A DNA stretch of 64,000 bases from Gari tellinella (taxonomy: Eukaryota; Mollusca; Bivalvia; Cardiida; Psammobiidae), in the NCBI GenBank assembly GCA_922989275.2, contig OV277862.1, positions 44,727,786 to 44,791,785 of the forward strand. The letters are read 5' to 3'. Below are positions 21,185 through 31,946 of the stretch, piece after piece. Made by a program: the position numbers and the translations under genes. Numbering within the stretch: the stretch's first letter is position 1; every line of letters starts with the position of its first letter. The notes beneath the pieces were generated by a model, which worked only from the letters and a program-made list of their open reading frames with translations, was not told the DNA's origin and made no database searches.

Positions 21185-21349
21185 TCTGTACAAAATGACA
21201 AATATATCGATTAAAAAAACCTTTTTTTAGAAAACACAACCACATGTTTTATGTCAATAAGCTTCGAATGCTACTCCTTATCCTGTCGTAATATCGCCTT
21301 CTTTGAAAATGTCTTCTGCAAACTTTATTAAATTGTTTACTCATACATT

Positions 21350-21599
21350 TACAGTGGAGAATCTGTTATTCTTTCCCAATAAACGCGTTTACGCTAAAAC
21401 TATTATTCGCAGTGCAAACAGTTTGGAGCCAGATCAGACGCCGGGTAACCCGGCGTCTGATCAGGCTCCACACTGTTTGCCACCAAGATAAACAAGAATT
21501 ATCAGAATTGTCCAAAAGTTGTTCGTTTCTACGTTTTAGTGCTTTGCGTTTGCGTACGTTTGCGTTTAAACGGGAAAGAATAACAGATTCTCCACTGTA
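21350..21599 (+). mobile_element. Family A element, exact 250 bp form
   Basis: TA-flanked, perfect terminal inverted repeats, core hairpin GACGCCGGGTAACCCGGCGT at the centre. Nearly identical to the copies at 12522, 32912, 33682 and 43963. Confidence 0.95.
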
Positions 21600-21902
21600 T
21601 GTATTAACGAAACCTAAAAACGAGTCTCAAACGGTTTATTTATTTGTCAAACGATCTAGACTTAAACTGCTTGAAAACGATTCCCAGTGAAGTCGCGATC
21701 GGGGCAACGGGTTAAGAAATATGCTTTTTAAGTGCTAAACGTATGATGATATTGTTTCATGTTCAGAATCGATAAATTAATCGTTCTAGATAGCTTAGTG
21801 TGAGGCCTGTCACGTTAAGAACACTTTGAATAAACAATCATTTAATACAATCAGCTTAATTGAAAACTATTAAATATTAGAGTATCAAATAAACAATACC
21901 TT

Positions 21903-22152
21903 TTAACTCTTTCTCTGCCAGGTTTTCTCGTCTGCTTTAACACTCTTACATGTACTGCAAAAATACCGTCTGCATAGGTAGTGTAGTTTGCAATATTGTT
22001 AAAGTCAGATTACTGATATATTGACTTAAGAAATGTCGAAAAGAGTGTAAAACACTTTGGATCATGATCAGACGCCGCGTCGCGCGGCGTCTGATCAGGA
22101 TCCTAACTATTTGCGGAGTCGCCTTTTGGCGACGTTGGCAGTGAAATAGTTG
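21903..22152 (+). mobile_element. Family J element
   Basis: TTAACTCTTTCTCTGCCAGG at the left and TTGGCAGTGAAATAGTTGA at the right, with hairpin TTGGATCATGATCAGACGCC near the right end. The hairpin is off-centre, unlike family A. Confidence 0.8.
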
Positions 22153-22635
22153 ATTTTAAAGTATTGATTTGATTTTAACAGTACTGGTAAAGGTTGTGAG
22201 CCTTACTTGCATAAGAAAATGTGCTTTTGTGGATATTTCACCATAATCTTATATTACCCTATAGTTCTTAATTATAAACTAAAGTTCACTAATATGGACA
22301 CTTTTAAAGGGATATTTTTAATTGCTTACTTCATGCGGTCAAAGAGATAACCGGTTTAACCCTGTCACTGCCAAGGCCGCTACTTGGCGTCTGACCAGGG
22401 TCAGGATCCGAACTTAATGACACGCATGTGGATGGTTCCTAAGTAAAATAAATGTATGCAATTCACAAATCTTAAAGTAAAAGCAGACTATTAGGATCCA
22501 AACTGTTTACAAAGTCTACTTTATGTGCCGAAATGGCTAACATTTTCTAAACAATATTTTTTTCTAAATCTAAGTTTTCAGCTAGTGTAATTAAGCAAAC
22601 ATGAGTCTTGCCTCCTTAAGCTGGCAGCCTCAAAC
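22153..22635. other. No gene; scraps of family J
   Basis: TTAACCCTGTCACTGCCAAG at 22356 and GGATCCAAACTGTTTACAAA at 22494 look like separated ends of a decayed family J copy. Confidence 0.4.
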
Positions 22636-22886
22636 TACAGTGGAGAAAACGTTATTCGTTCCTAATAAACGCGTTTTCGCTGCATCTATCATTTCCAATG
22701 CAAACAATTTGGAGTCAGATCAGACGCCGGGTAACCCGGCGTCTGATCAGGCTCCAAGCTGTTTGCCTTCCAGGTTAAAATCAACATTCAGAATTTTCAT
22801 AAAGATGTCATTTTCTGCATTTTAATACGATGCGTTTGTGTTTCGTTTGCGTTTAAACAGGAAAGACTAACGTTTTCTCCAATGTA
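22636..22886 (+). mobile_element. Family A element, diverged
   Basis: TACAGTGGAGAAAACGTTAT and GTTTTCTCCAATGTA, core hairpin GACGCCGGGTAACCCGGCGT. Confidence 0.9.
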
Positions 22887-22964
22887 CACTGACACTGTAC
22901 AGTGTGGATGGTGTAACAAGGTCAACTATTTAACTCATTCTCCCTTCGTATAAATGTTTTTCAA

Positions 22965-24470
22965 GTATATTATTATTATTATTATTATACCAGATTTATA
23001 GCGCTCTTTTCACACAGGGGTAGTGCGTTCAAAAGCGCTTCACATGAAGTTACACAAATGTACCTACAAACAAGAAAAGACAAAATAACTACAATATGAT
23101 CTAAAAATAAACATGAATAAACATATAAAAGACAGCCCCCAAAATGGCGATCACATTACTCCCATCAATCAGCAATGAAGCAACCGGCTTCTGATTGTCG
23201 ACCGATAGAAACAATAGTAGAGCGCCCAAATGCAGGCCGCCAGGAAAAGACAAATAACTACAATTAGATATAAAATAAACATAATAAACGTACAAAAGAC
23301 AGCCCCAAAAATGGCGATCACGTTACCCCATCAATCAAGAGCAACGAAGCAAATGGCTTCTTTATGCGGACTGATAGAAATAACAGTAGAGCGCCCAATG
23401 AAGGCCAATAAACATACAGAAGACAGCCCCCAAAACGGCGATTGCACTACCTCAACAATCGAGAGCAACGGAGCAAATGGCTTCTTTATGCCGACTGATA
23501 GAAATAATAGCAGAACGCCCAATGCAGGCCGACCAATGTAACATAACTAGGAAAAATAGCATGCGACAATAACTAAAATTTCTATAAGAGACCGAAAACC
23601 AGATAATACTCCAGAAACTCCCATTCATACCACAACATCTACAGCAAGAACATATCGCATAGGTAGCAGTGTTCTAATAACAAATATTAAAGTAATGTGT
23701 TTTCAGATGCTTTTTGAAAACTGCAACTGAGCTTGCATCTCTAATGTCTGATGGTAGACTGTTCCAGAGCTTTGGGGCTGCATGCATGAAACTTCTATCT
23801 CCAAACCTCACCAAACGACTCCCCGGTACAACCAGCGATACTGATTTAGTTGCAGACCGCAGCTCTCTTCGAGGTTTATACACGTCAAGCATATTGACAA
23901 TGTACCTTGGAGAATCATTGCACATGGCTTTGTATGTGAGTGTCAGAATTTTGAATTCAATTCTGTGTTGAACTGGAAGCCAGTGAAGATCCTTCAAGAC
24001 TGGAGTGATGTGATTGTACCGAGGGGTCCTGGTAATGATGCGGGCTGCTGTATTTTGCACACGCTGTAGCTTGCATAATGAGTTTTGGGGAATCCCATAC
24101 AGCAGTGAGTTGCAGTAGTCAATTTTTGAAGTGACCAGAGAATTGATCAAGGTCTTTGTAGCTTCTGGAGAAAGGTACTGTCTAATATGACCTATCTGCC
24201 GCAGCTGTGAGTAGCCAGACCTGCACACAGCGTTAATGTGCTGTGTCATATCCATTTGGGAATCTAATCTAGTACCAAGATTCTTCACACATACTGATGG
24301 TTTGATTTTAGAGTTTCCCACTTGTACGTGAAAATCTCCAGGAACGTTAAACTTTTTTGAATGAAATAGTATGACCTCAGTTTTATCAGTGTTCAGCTTC
24401 AACATGTTCTGGTGCATCCATGATACTATGTCTTTAAGTATATAAGCATTGAATGTGTACTTTCTGTACC
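22965..24470 (-). pseudogene. 5'-truncated CR1-like LINE with tandem repeats in its 3' part
   Basis: A minus-strand frame from about 24470 to the stop at 23674 encodes the end of a reverse transcriptase: LNTDKTEVILF, KIDYCNSLLYG, LQRVQNTAARI, HWLPVQHRIEFK and APKLWNSLP, all standard blocks in the thumb and C-terminal part of CR1/L2-type LINE proteins. The palm with the catalytic aspartates is missing. Downstream on the same strand are three ~120 bp tandem units (23115-23530), then AAGCGCTTTTGAACGCAC and a (TAA/TTA) run at 22972-22990, which resembles the 3' tail of such LINEs. Truncated, so not autonomous. Confidence 0.9.
23115..23530 (-). repeat. Three ~120 bp tandem units in LINE 3' region
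   Basis: AAAAGACAGCCCCCAAAATG, ACAAAAGACAGCCCCAAAAA and AGAAGACAGCCCCCAAAACG start the three units; each also carries GATAGAAA(C/T)AATAG and (A/G)GAGCGCCC-like blocks. Confidence 0.85.
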
Positions 24471-24525
24471 ACATTGTGTTTATACACTTGTGTTTAGCAG
24501 ACACTCTGTGAATAGTCATAACAGG

Positions 24526-24843
24526 TACTGTGCTCCCTCCCTACAACGGCCCTCTCAACAACGATTCCATTCTTACAACAACGCTTGCCGCTGTTACCCA
24601 AACAAGACAATTATGTTTGAACTTTTTACTGTTGCAATATCATCTACTTAAAATTGTCGTCTGCTGTTTTTCACAAAGCCACAGATTGAACATTTTGACA
24701 GAAAAAACGCGGCGTCTGATATGGATTCAAACTGTTTGCAAATGTAGACCAAGTCTTAATTTTCCCTCCCTAACGATACACTCCGAACAACACACACAAT
24801 CCTTCTCTCCCATTCGGCGTTGTTGCGGAAAAGGGGCACTGTA
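24526..24843 (+). mobile_element. Family F element, decayed
   Basis: TACTGTGCTCCCTCCCTAC at the left and GGGGCACTGTA at the right. A partial core 1 (GCGGCGTCTGATATGGATTC) lies near 24710. The right end abuts the next family A element and shares its TA. Confidence 0.75.
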
Positions 24844-25077
24844 TAGTGGAGAATCTGTTATTCTTTCCCAATAAACGCGTTTACGCTAAAACTATTATTT
24901 GCAGTGCGAACAGTTTGGAGCCAGATCAGACGCCGGGTTACTCGGCGTCTGATCAGGCTCCAAACTGTTTGCCACCAAGATAAACATGAATTATCAGATG
25001 TGTCCAAAAGTTGTTCTTTTCTACGTTTTAGTGTTTTGCGTTTGCGTACGTTTGCGTTTAAACGGGCAAGAACTGTA
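24842..25077 (+). mobile_element. Family A element abutting family F
   Basis: Left end TATAGTGGAGAATCTG, core GGGTTACTCGGCGTCTGATC, right end shortened to GGGCAAGAACTGTA. The TA at 24842-24843 ends one element and begins the other. Confidence 0.85.
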
Positions 25078-25092
25078 TGACGATATTACTAC

Positions 25093-25352
25093 TTAACCAT
25101 GTCACTCTCAATTACGCATTAAAGCGCATTTGCAAACAATTTGAGTCCTGATCAAACGCCGCGTAAACGCGGCGTCTGATCAGAACCCAAACTGTTTGAC
25201 ACTCTTATCGAAATTTATTAAGTCATACAACCTCAAATCTAACTTTGAACCGTGTCTTGCAGTCAACAATAGTGAAACAGACGACATGTCGCGACAATAA
25301 AGCGGATAAGGGGGTAAAAATCTCCAAAATAATGTGATCATGAAAGAGTTAA
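25093..25352 (+). mobile_element. Family J element, intact TTAA ends
   Basis: TTAACCATGTCACTCTC at the left and GATCATGAAAGAGTTAA at the right. Hairpin AACGCCGCGTAAACGCGGCGT with the core-1 outer arms (GCAAACAATTTGAGTCCTGA). Confidence 0.85.
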
Positions 25353-25649
25353 TGCAAACCAAGCTTGAGCAGGAAACTCATTTAGTAGGTTTCTGCTTTA
25401 TGTTTTACTTTGGACCAAAAATTGCTTAACACTCATTTCAATACTTCTCAATAATTTCGAAATACAAACAGCCGACAATTGTTTAAAATTGATGACGTCA
25501 TCATGAGAGTGAATGAGCTTATCAAATATTACAGCTGTACTGATCTAGTGATGCAAAAACAACAACAATCATTGTATCGATCTGTTGAAATCAATTATAC
25601 TACTTGAGTCTTTGCATATCCATTTGCAAGGCGACATTGCCTCTTAAGG

Positions 25650-28600
25650 ATGAAACTGTATAATGCTAAAACCGCGATGGACCTGCTCGTGTATATTCTG
25701 ATAGTTCACATTGCAATTTTGTATTCGGTACTAGCAGAGTTAAAGGAGTATTATATAACTAAGAAATTTGCCTGTGACGAAGATTACGGAACAGTAGCGG
25801 TGAATATGCAAGTTGCAAGTTTTCTGTCGTGTGCCGTTAAATGTTTGGACGTCCCGGAGTCTGTTTCCTGCGTGTACAATCCCCAGGACAAACGTTGTAA
25901 AATAAACACCGAGGCATGGCAGAATGCACCTATGACGGGGTGCTCAGATTTTGTTCATTACTTCAACCAGGTAATACAGTATATACATATGCATGGGTAA
26001 TTCTAATTTTCCAGTTGTAAAGACGTTATATGTCACAATAAATGCGTTTATGCAAAACAAAAACAAACAACATATCTCCGTTGCAAACAATGTGGAGTCA
26101 GCTCAGTGGAGTTGCTAAATGCCAATACATCCAAAATAGCTTACTTTGATGAAATTGTCAAATCAAACTACAGTACCAGGCTTCACCAGATGATGTCCTT
26201 AGACATTGCCGTGGAGGTAAAGTGAAATATTGTAGCATGTTTTCCCTTACAATAGATGTAGACATGTATAAAAAATATCAAGCAACTGGCAAGTGACATA
26301 TTGGCAATTGGCAAATTAGTATTATAGAACACATTAGCATTTAGCAAATGGCAAATTAGCAACTGGCAAACAAGCATTTAGCATTTAGAAATTGACTGAA
26401 TTGGCCAAAACAGCAAACAAAGTAATGTAGGTTTATTGTTTGCACTCATGACCACCATCTAGTCGATTAGACGGTGTTACAGTACACCTTTGACCCCGAA
26501 ACAACACTCTTCAGTTAAAAGATATTAAATTAATGACAAATGGCAATTAGCATTAAGCAACTGGCAAATGGCATACTGGCAAGTATTTAGCAAAATGTAA
26601 ATTAGCAATCGGCAAACAAGCATTTAGCATTGAGCCATTGGCATGTCGCGACCGGCATTTAATAAATATCCACATTACAACCCGCTCAACTTCTACAAAA
26701 ACAACATCGAACACTACGCATTTTTTGCATTTGACCTTAACCTCAATCCGATTTTCATTTTTATATCAAGTTTGACGAAATACTGAAGTTAGTGACACAG
26801 CTTGCTCATGCGATGAGAAATACTTTTTGAATAACAGTTTGGTGATTTTGACATATACCTTAACCTCCGTAACCTTGGTGCAATGTTTGCATTTAAGTCA
26901 GTTATGGACATATAAAGTGAAATGTAATGAAACAGGGCCTCTATTGTTTTTATTTTACAATCATTTTGAATGCATAGGGTTTAAATTTCTAAGAGGCATG
27001 GTTAAAGTTATAATCTCTTTTTTCAATCCTACTACTGCCTTACCCCGAGTACTATGTATATTCACAAACAGTTTGAATTCCAGCGTAAGGCGTCTGATCA
27101 GGATTCAAACTGTTTAAAAAAAACCTGTCGTGCTCGGGGTAAGGTAGTCAATGGGTCAAAACTGACGACTCATTACCTTGAAGGGGTCTTAACCAGAATC
27201 ATTTCATTGCATTTTGATTTTTTAAAGGGGAAGATATTTCACAAGAAAGTTTAACTTGTTAATTACTTTTGGTTGTTTATAAAGGTTAAGTATTTGCATT
27301 GTTCCCGGTATATTTTATCACTCTGTATTTGAGTGTTGAAAAACAGATTTTAAAAAAGTGTCCGTATATTTTGGCATGGTGCAATTTAGTGTATTGAGAA
27401 GGGCTTCGATGTTTATTTTATATATTTTTAGCTTTTAAGTAAAAATATTCTGTTTAGCTCTGTTTCTCACGAGGCGCTGATCAGGATCCACACTGTTTGC
27501 AAATAACCATTGTACTTGGTGTAAGGCAGTGAAGGGGTTAATGGATTACTTGTTTACGACAGGGACCTTCATTGCCGGAATGCTCACCAGGCAACAACTG
27601 TACCGATCCAATCAACAACGTCCGTCTGTGTGAGGGGGGTGGAGCAGGAGTGTGTAATACTAGTCAGGGCCGGGTTGAGATACTGCATAATAACACTTGG
27701 GGCACCATATGCGACGATTATTGGAATGATTTTACCTACGATTTCCCTGGAAGCACCTTCTATTATGGCGTGCCAAATGCTGGTGTCACATGCCGGATGC
27801 TTGGTTACACGTAAGTTGTCCTTTTATGCCCCCCCCCAAAAAAAAATATAAAAATAAATATGTAGTTAAGGATAATTAATTGCTACCCCTTTCCGTAATT
27901 GCGGGATCGTCAGTTCTACCGTCTGTGCTTGCGACATAGTCGTTAGCGTTTGGATTAAGCTACATTTCTCTGATTTCCATTGATTTTACTGACGGACGTG
28001 GTCCATTGGTAGCACACTCGACTACGATGCCAGGAGTCGTGAGTTATATCACCCGCCGGGCTAAGTCCTTGGGATGAGACTTAAAAAAAACAGAGTTCCG
28101 GTGTATCGGTGCTTTACGTTGGGCATCTATAGGAACCAGAGCACTCGATAATACAATGTAAGAGTAGGGCATCGCGCCCTGGTTTTCTGTATCCTCTCCT
28201 CCCTATCTGGGGCGTCAAATTAGCCCATAGATGGCAAAAAACGGACGGACTTTAACAAACAAATAAAGCTATTGCCTTTAGCAAGGTTTGCGTATGTTTA
28301 CTATACATATTGTAGTAATACATTTATTATACTGAACCTAGCAAAGTAGCACATATTCGTCTTTCAAATTGAAAGGGTATTAAATGTATATTCGATGAAT
28401 CAAGTTCAATGTATCGAGGTTTTACTGTGATTCAAAAGAAGACAGCTTCATTAAAATTCTGAGTAAATACAGTGCATTATGATGATTCACGATTAAAGGT
28501 AGTACATTTATGTCATAATAAATATCGATACGAGTGTCAAACATTTTGGAGCCTGATCAGACGCCGCGTCACGCGGCGTCTGATCTGGATCCGAACTGTT

Positions 28601-28840
28601 TGCAACGTCGCCTTTATGTGACTTCGGCGCCAAAAGGATTAACCTTAACAAATATTGTTTTTTTTCAGGAACGGCACATATGTAGTGGCTCTCACTTATG
28701 GGGCCGGGACTGTTCCTAACATGATGGACAACGTTGCCTGCGATGGTTCAGAGTCTTCACTGTTGGACTGCGACTATAACGGTTGGGGAAACCATAACTG
28801 CGAAACCCACCGACAAGATGTAGGCGTGCGGTGCGAATAA
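25650..28840 (+). CDS. Secreted PAN/apple-like plus SRCR domain protein, complete three-exon gene
   Basis: Exons 25650-25970, 27563-27810 and 28669-28840 give 246 residues. Exon 1 has a hydrophobic signal segment ([18 protein letters not shown], about residues 12-29) and six cysteines at 42, 61, 65, 74, 83 and 98, in the spacing of a PAN/apple-like domain. Exons 2 and 3 encode one SRCR domain: [38 protein letters not shown], then [21 protein letters not shown] and DVGVRC before TAA. Donors are GTAATA and GTAAGT; acceptors are TTACGACAG and TTTTTTTCAG. Intron 1 is phase 0 and intron 2 phase 2, splitting a Thr codon inside the SRCR domain. There are eight cysteines across the SRCR domain, but one usual position after the RMLG block is Tyr and extra ones precede it. 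Such proteins usually bind microbial or damaged-cell surfaces; the ligand here is unknown. The start is the first ATG before the signal segment. Confidence 0.88.
26275..26660. repeat. Degenerate minisatellite in intron 1
   Basis: Many variants of TTAGCAAATGGCAAATTAGC and GGCAAACAAGCATTTAGCAT in two blocks (26275-26400 and 26535-26660) separated by about 130 bases of other sequence. Confidence 0.8.
27030..27165. repeat. Palindromic element in intron 1 (core 1)
   Basis: Inverted outer arms CTGCCTTACCCCGAGTAC and GTGCTCGGGGTAAGGTAG enclose AAACAGTTTGAATTCC and its inverse. Probably a family J relative. A further core fragment is at about 27478-27500. Confidence 0.65.
27990..28268 (+). mobile_element. 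tRNA-derived SINE in intron 2
   Basis: Head GGACGTGGTCCATTGGTAGC (A-box) with a degraded B-box (GTGAGTTATATCACCC), then a body including TTTACGTTGGGCATCTATAG and GTAAGAGTAGGGCATCGC, and the tail ACTTTAACAAACAAATAAA. Structure and order fit a SINE of the kind common in molluscs. Confidence 0.65.
28528..28642. mobile_element. Family J hairpin just upstream of exon 3
   Basis: GTCAAACATTTTGGAGCCTG with inverse around GACGCCGCGTCACGCGGCGT, ending in GGATTAA. It stops 26 bases before exon 3, so only a short polypyrimidine tract separates it from the acceptor. Confidence 0.8.
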
Positions 28841-28856
28841 ACTAAAAAAACAACGC

Positions 28857-28862
28857 AATAAA
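28857..28862 (+). terminator. Candidate polyadenylation signal
   Basis: AATAAA 17 bases after the stop codon of the SRCR gene. Another AATAAA overlaps the stop itself. Confidence 0.45.
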
Positions 28863-29014
28863 CACTGCTGAACCCCAACTTGCAAACATGAATGGACATC
28901 AATGAATTATTTTACCCTTGAAACTTCAAAGCTGACCAATTCGAATTAGTTGTATGTCAATGTTCAGCCATTCTAAAGAAACTGTTCTTGCAATAATTAT
29001 ATTGTATTCTGATA

Positions 29015-29100
29015 AACAGAGCAGACCCTGATCAGATGATTCTTGTACGAATCCCATGATCAGGGATTTTACTTTGCATAGTGCAAACAGTTCTATTCAA
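29015..29100. repeat. Family E core remnant
   Basis: CAGACCCTGATCAGATGATT with a partial inverse CATGATCAGGGATTTTAC and CAAACAGT. No outer ends. Confidence 0.45.
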
Positions 29101-29145
29101 AGTAGCCCTCTCTTTGAATGAAGAGTATGTCACTGCTTTTTCTCA

Positions 29146-29496
29146 CATAACTACCCCTGTTTTCTATAGCGAACAACGATGACGAATATCTTTATCTCCA
29201 ACATGTGTGAGATCACTTTTATGACGTCACTATAACGTCACTATTTATAACGGCGTTTTGACGTCAACGGGGTACCAGAAAAAGCACATTGCTTAAAAAA
29301 TAGCTTAAATCGCTGGTAATGTGAGAAAAAGAATCTGTCACTCGTCGATGTTTTTAAGACAAGTTCATCTCAAACTCGTATAGAATAGAAAAGTTATTAA
29401 GCTCACCAAGGCTCGCTTAATAACATTTCAATTCTAGACTCGTTTGAGATCAGCTTGTCTTAAACATCGACTTATGACAGATCCTATATATCCACA
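29146..29496 (+). repeat. Dispersed repeat N, uninterrupted copy
   Basis: ATAACTACCCCTGTTTTCTA to CATCGACTTATGACAGATCC, matching 16096-16652 without the family C insertion. Useful as the empty-site reference. Confidence 0.8.
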
Positions 29497-29640
29497 GAAC
29501 AATGGCTATTTTTCCGCGTAAACGTTGCATCTGATCATGATCAAAACGTGTGACACTCATCTCGATAGCATTTCATTCAAATAACGTAAACGTTGCATTT
29601 CAGAAATACAAGTATACGATAAATGTTTAAAGCTTTGCAT

Positions 29641-30888
29641 TACAGTGGAGAAACTGTTATGTTTTCCCACTTACTGCGTTTCAAACGCGTTTTAAACGCG
29701 TTTCAAACGCGTTTAGCGTTTATGCGTTTACATGCGCATATAAACGCATTTACTCCGTTTATAAACGCAAGGGAGATAATCCATGTCGGTCAGGCTTTCC
29801 CATTCAGAATTTATTCCTTATTTCAGCAAAAATAGCGTTTTTCCATCTTTTATATACAGCTGAGCTAACTTTGATCTACATGTATGTACAGTAGTTACTT
29901 GTCGTTATACATTGTTAAGGAACAATATCTACCAGGTTTTTTTTTTATAAAAAAACCCAAAACAAACTTATTCAGCATCATTTCGTTCACTTAAACGTGT
30001 TATACAATTTGTTTCAACCTTATATCCCGCAGATGTTGAGCTGCTGAACATGTGTTTTCTGCTTTACTTTTCGTCATTAAAATATTTTTGTGATCATGGA
30101 GAAATTACAGATTCTGTAATTTCTCCCTGTTGTGATTAATAAATAATAATTTCTGCGCTGTAGGATCCAGATCATATACCGGAAGAAAGATATTATTTCA
30201 GATATTGAATTCTACACGTACCTTCTTTAAACTAAATCCATATAGCTCTTTAAATGACACAATGTATTCTAACACTCTAAAGGCACCCACTTTAGCCCTA
30301 AGGTACATATACGAGGGGCAGTCATGGATAACTTCCTATCATAACGCCCCTACTAAGTTGCGCAATCAGCCTCCCGCTAGGATTTTCTCGCTTTATCAAA
30401 CAGTATATATTTGATCTTGAATAACTGCCGCATGATAAGTGATGCAATTATATGTAAGACGGTTCATAGCAGGGAGGAGATTCTCAAACCGTATCATTGA
30501 TTGGAGCCAGATCAGACGCCGAGATTTTAATCAATTGATCTGAACCAATGCTTGGATCCATATCATACGCCGAGTCACTAAGTTTTTGGTCTGAATCAGT
30601 GATTCGATCCGGGTCAGACGCCGAGTTACTAAACATGACTGGAATGTCAATTATTGGTGAAGGAATACCTTTCAGAGGGTTTTCATTCGTATAATTGATC
30701 GGTCTCGATAATAACAAAGGTGTGCCGATTGAAACGCATTTATAAACGGCAAATTCGCTTATAAACGCAAAAATCCACTTATAAACGCTAAACTCGTTTA
30801 TCGTTTATCGTTTTGTTTGCGTATTGTTTGCGTATCGTTTGCATATGCGTAAGCATAAACGGGAAAGAATAACAATTTCTCCACTGTA
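29641..30888. mobile_element. Long family A relative with arrays of AAACGC motifs
   Basis: TACAGTGGAGAAACTGTTAT at the left and AACAATTTCTCCACTGTA at the right match family A, but the element is 1.25 kb. Behind each end the AAACGC/GCGTTT motif found a few times in short copies is repeated many times (29680-29770 and 30725-30850). The interior holds a hairpin GGAGAAATTACAGATTCTG (30098-30126) and tandem half-cores at 30490-30660. No long frame or transposase motif was seen. Confidence 0.65.
30490..30660. repeat. Tandem half-cores of core 1
   Basis: Three units of 50-60 bases: GGAGCCAGATCAGACGCCGA, GGATCCATATCATACGCCGA and CGATCCGGGTCAGACGCCGA, followed by weak inverse segments. Confidence 0.7.
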
Positions 30889-30893
30889 CATTG

Positions 30894-31257
30894 TACAGTG
30901 TTCCCTCCCTACAACGACCCTCCAAACAACGACTACCTCCTTACAACCACCCTTGTCGCAGTTCCCTAAACAGGACAATTATTTCAAACTTTTTCTCTGC
31001 TGCAATATTGTTGCTTAAATATGTCGTCTGCTGTTTTTTCTCAAAGTTACAAATAAGTGGATATTTTAATAACATAAATATAATGACGAGTGACAAACAG
31101 CTCCAATCCAGATCAGACGCCGCTTCACGCGGCGTCTGATCCGGATTCAAGCTATTGGCAAATGTAAACAAAGTATTTTTCCCTCTCTATAACGACTCTC
31201 TCCAGACAACACACACTCAATATGTGTCTCCCGAAGGGTGTCGTTATAGGGAGGGAG
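30894..31257 (+). mobile_element. Family F element (core 1)
   Basis: TACAGTGTTCCCTCCCTAC at the left and GTCGTTATAGGGAGGGAG at the right. Hairpin CAGACGCCGCTTCACGCGGC at 31114. The last bases merge into a family E fragment (31252-31336). Confidence 0.85.
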
Positions 31258-31454
31258 CCCTCTGATCAGGGTCTTCACTGTTTGCATTGGTAATCAGTGA
31301 TCTCTACAGAGGGCTGTAGGGTTGAAAGGATTTACCATTTTACTGCCATTATGACTGAAATACCCGTATACATGTAATAAAGTCTCTGCCATATTATCAT
31401 CTGCCTATATTGTTCTGTTTGTACTTTTAACATGAATTTTATATGTTTTTGACT

Positions 31455-31560
31455 GAACCTTTCCCCTATAGAAGCGACTTTTAGGGTATTTGATTTATTC
31501 CTCCGCTGAAGACAATAGTTCCAGTTTATATCCTCATGAACAATTACCATAACAAATATG
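31455..31560 (-). repeat. Family C flank fragment
   Basis: CCTTTCCCCTATAGAAGCGA and TTCCTCCGCTGAAGACAATA match the end region of family C. The core hairpin is missing. Confidence 0.6.
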
Positions 31561-31716
31561 TTTATATAGCCTAGTAGATGGTAGTTTGAAGTTAAGGGTC
31601 ATTAATATGAGTGTCGAACAGCTTCGATCGTGATCACACGCCGCGTACTGCTTTAAGTTTCGGGGAGTTAATTTGTTTTATTATTTTATCATCTGTATGC
31701 AAATTTCGACACTTGA

Positions 31717-31880
31717 TACAGTGCAGAAAACGTTAACCTTTTAACAAACGATTAAACGGAACGCAAACGCTTTGCAATTAAATGTTGAAAATAACAACGA
31801 TTGGAAAATGTTTGTCAATTAACTTTTTTAAGTGGTAAACAGTTCGGAGCCTGATCAGACATCGGGTTATCCAGCGTCCA
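31717..31880 (-). mobile_element. Family A element, right end missing
   Basis: TACAGTGCAGAAAACGTTAA, then GTAAACAGTTCGGAGCCTGA and a partial inverse. Truncated before repeat K. Confidence 0.65.
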
Positions 31881-31946
31881 AGTTGAATACTGATGCATCA
31901 CCGAGTAAATTTGCATGTTTTCTCTATGCAAACTGCTGGACACTCT

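Noticed and set aside
27630..27851. Alternative frame across SRCR exon 2
   Set aside because: The other frame carries the SRCR motifs and joins in phase to exons 1 and 3.
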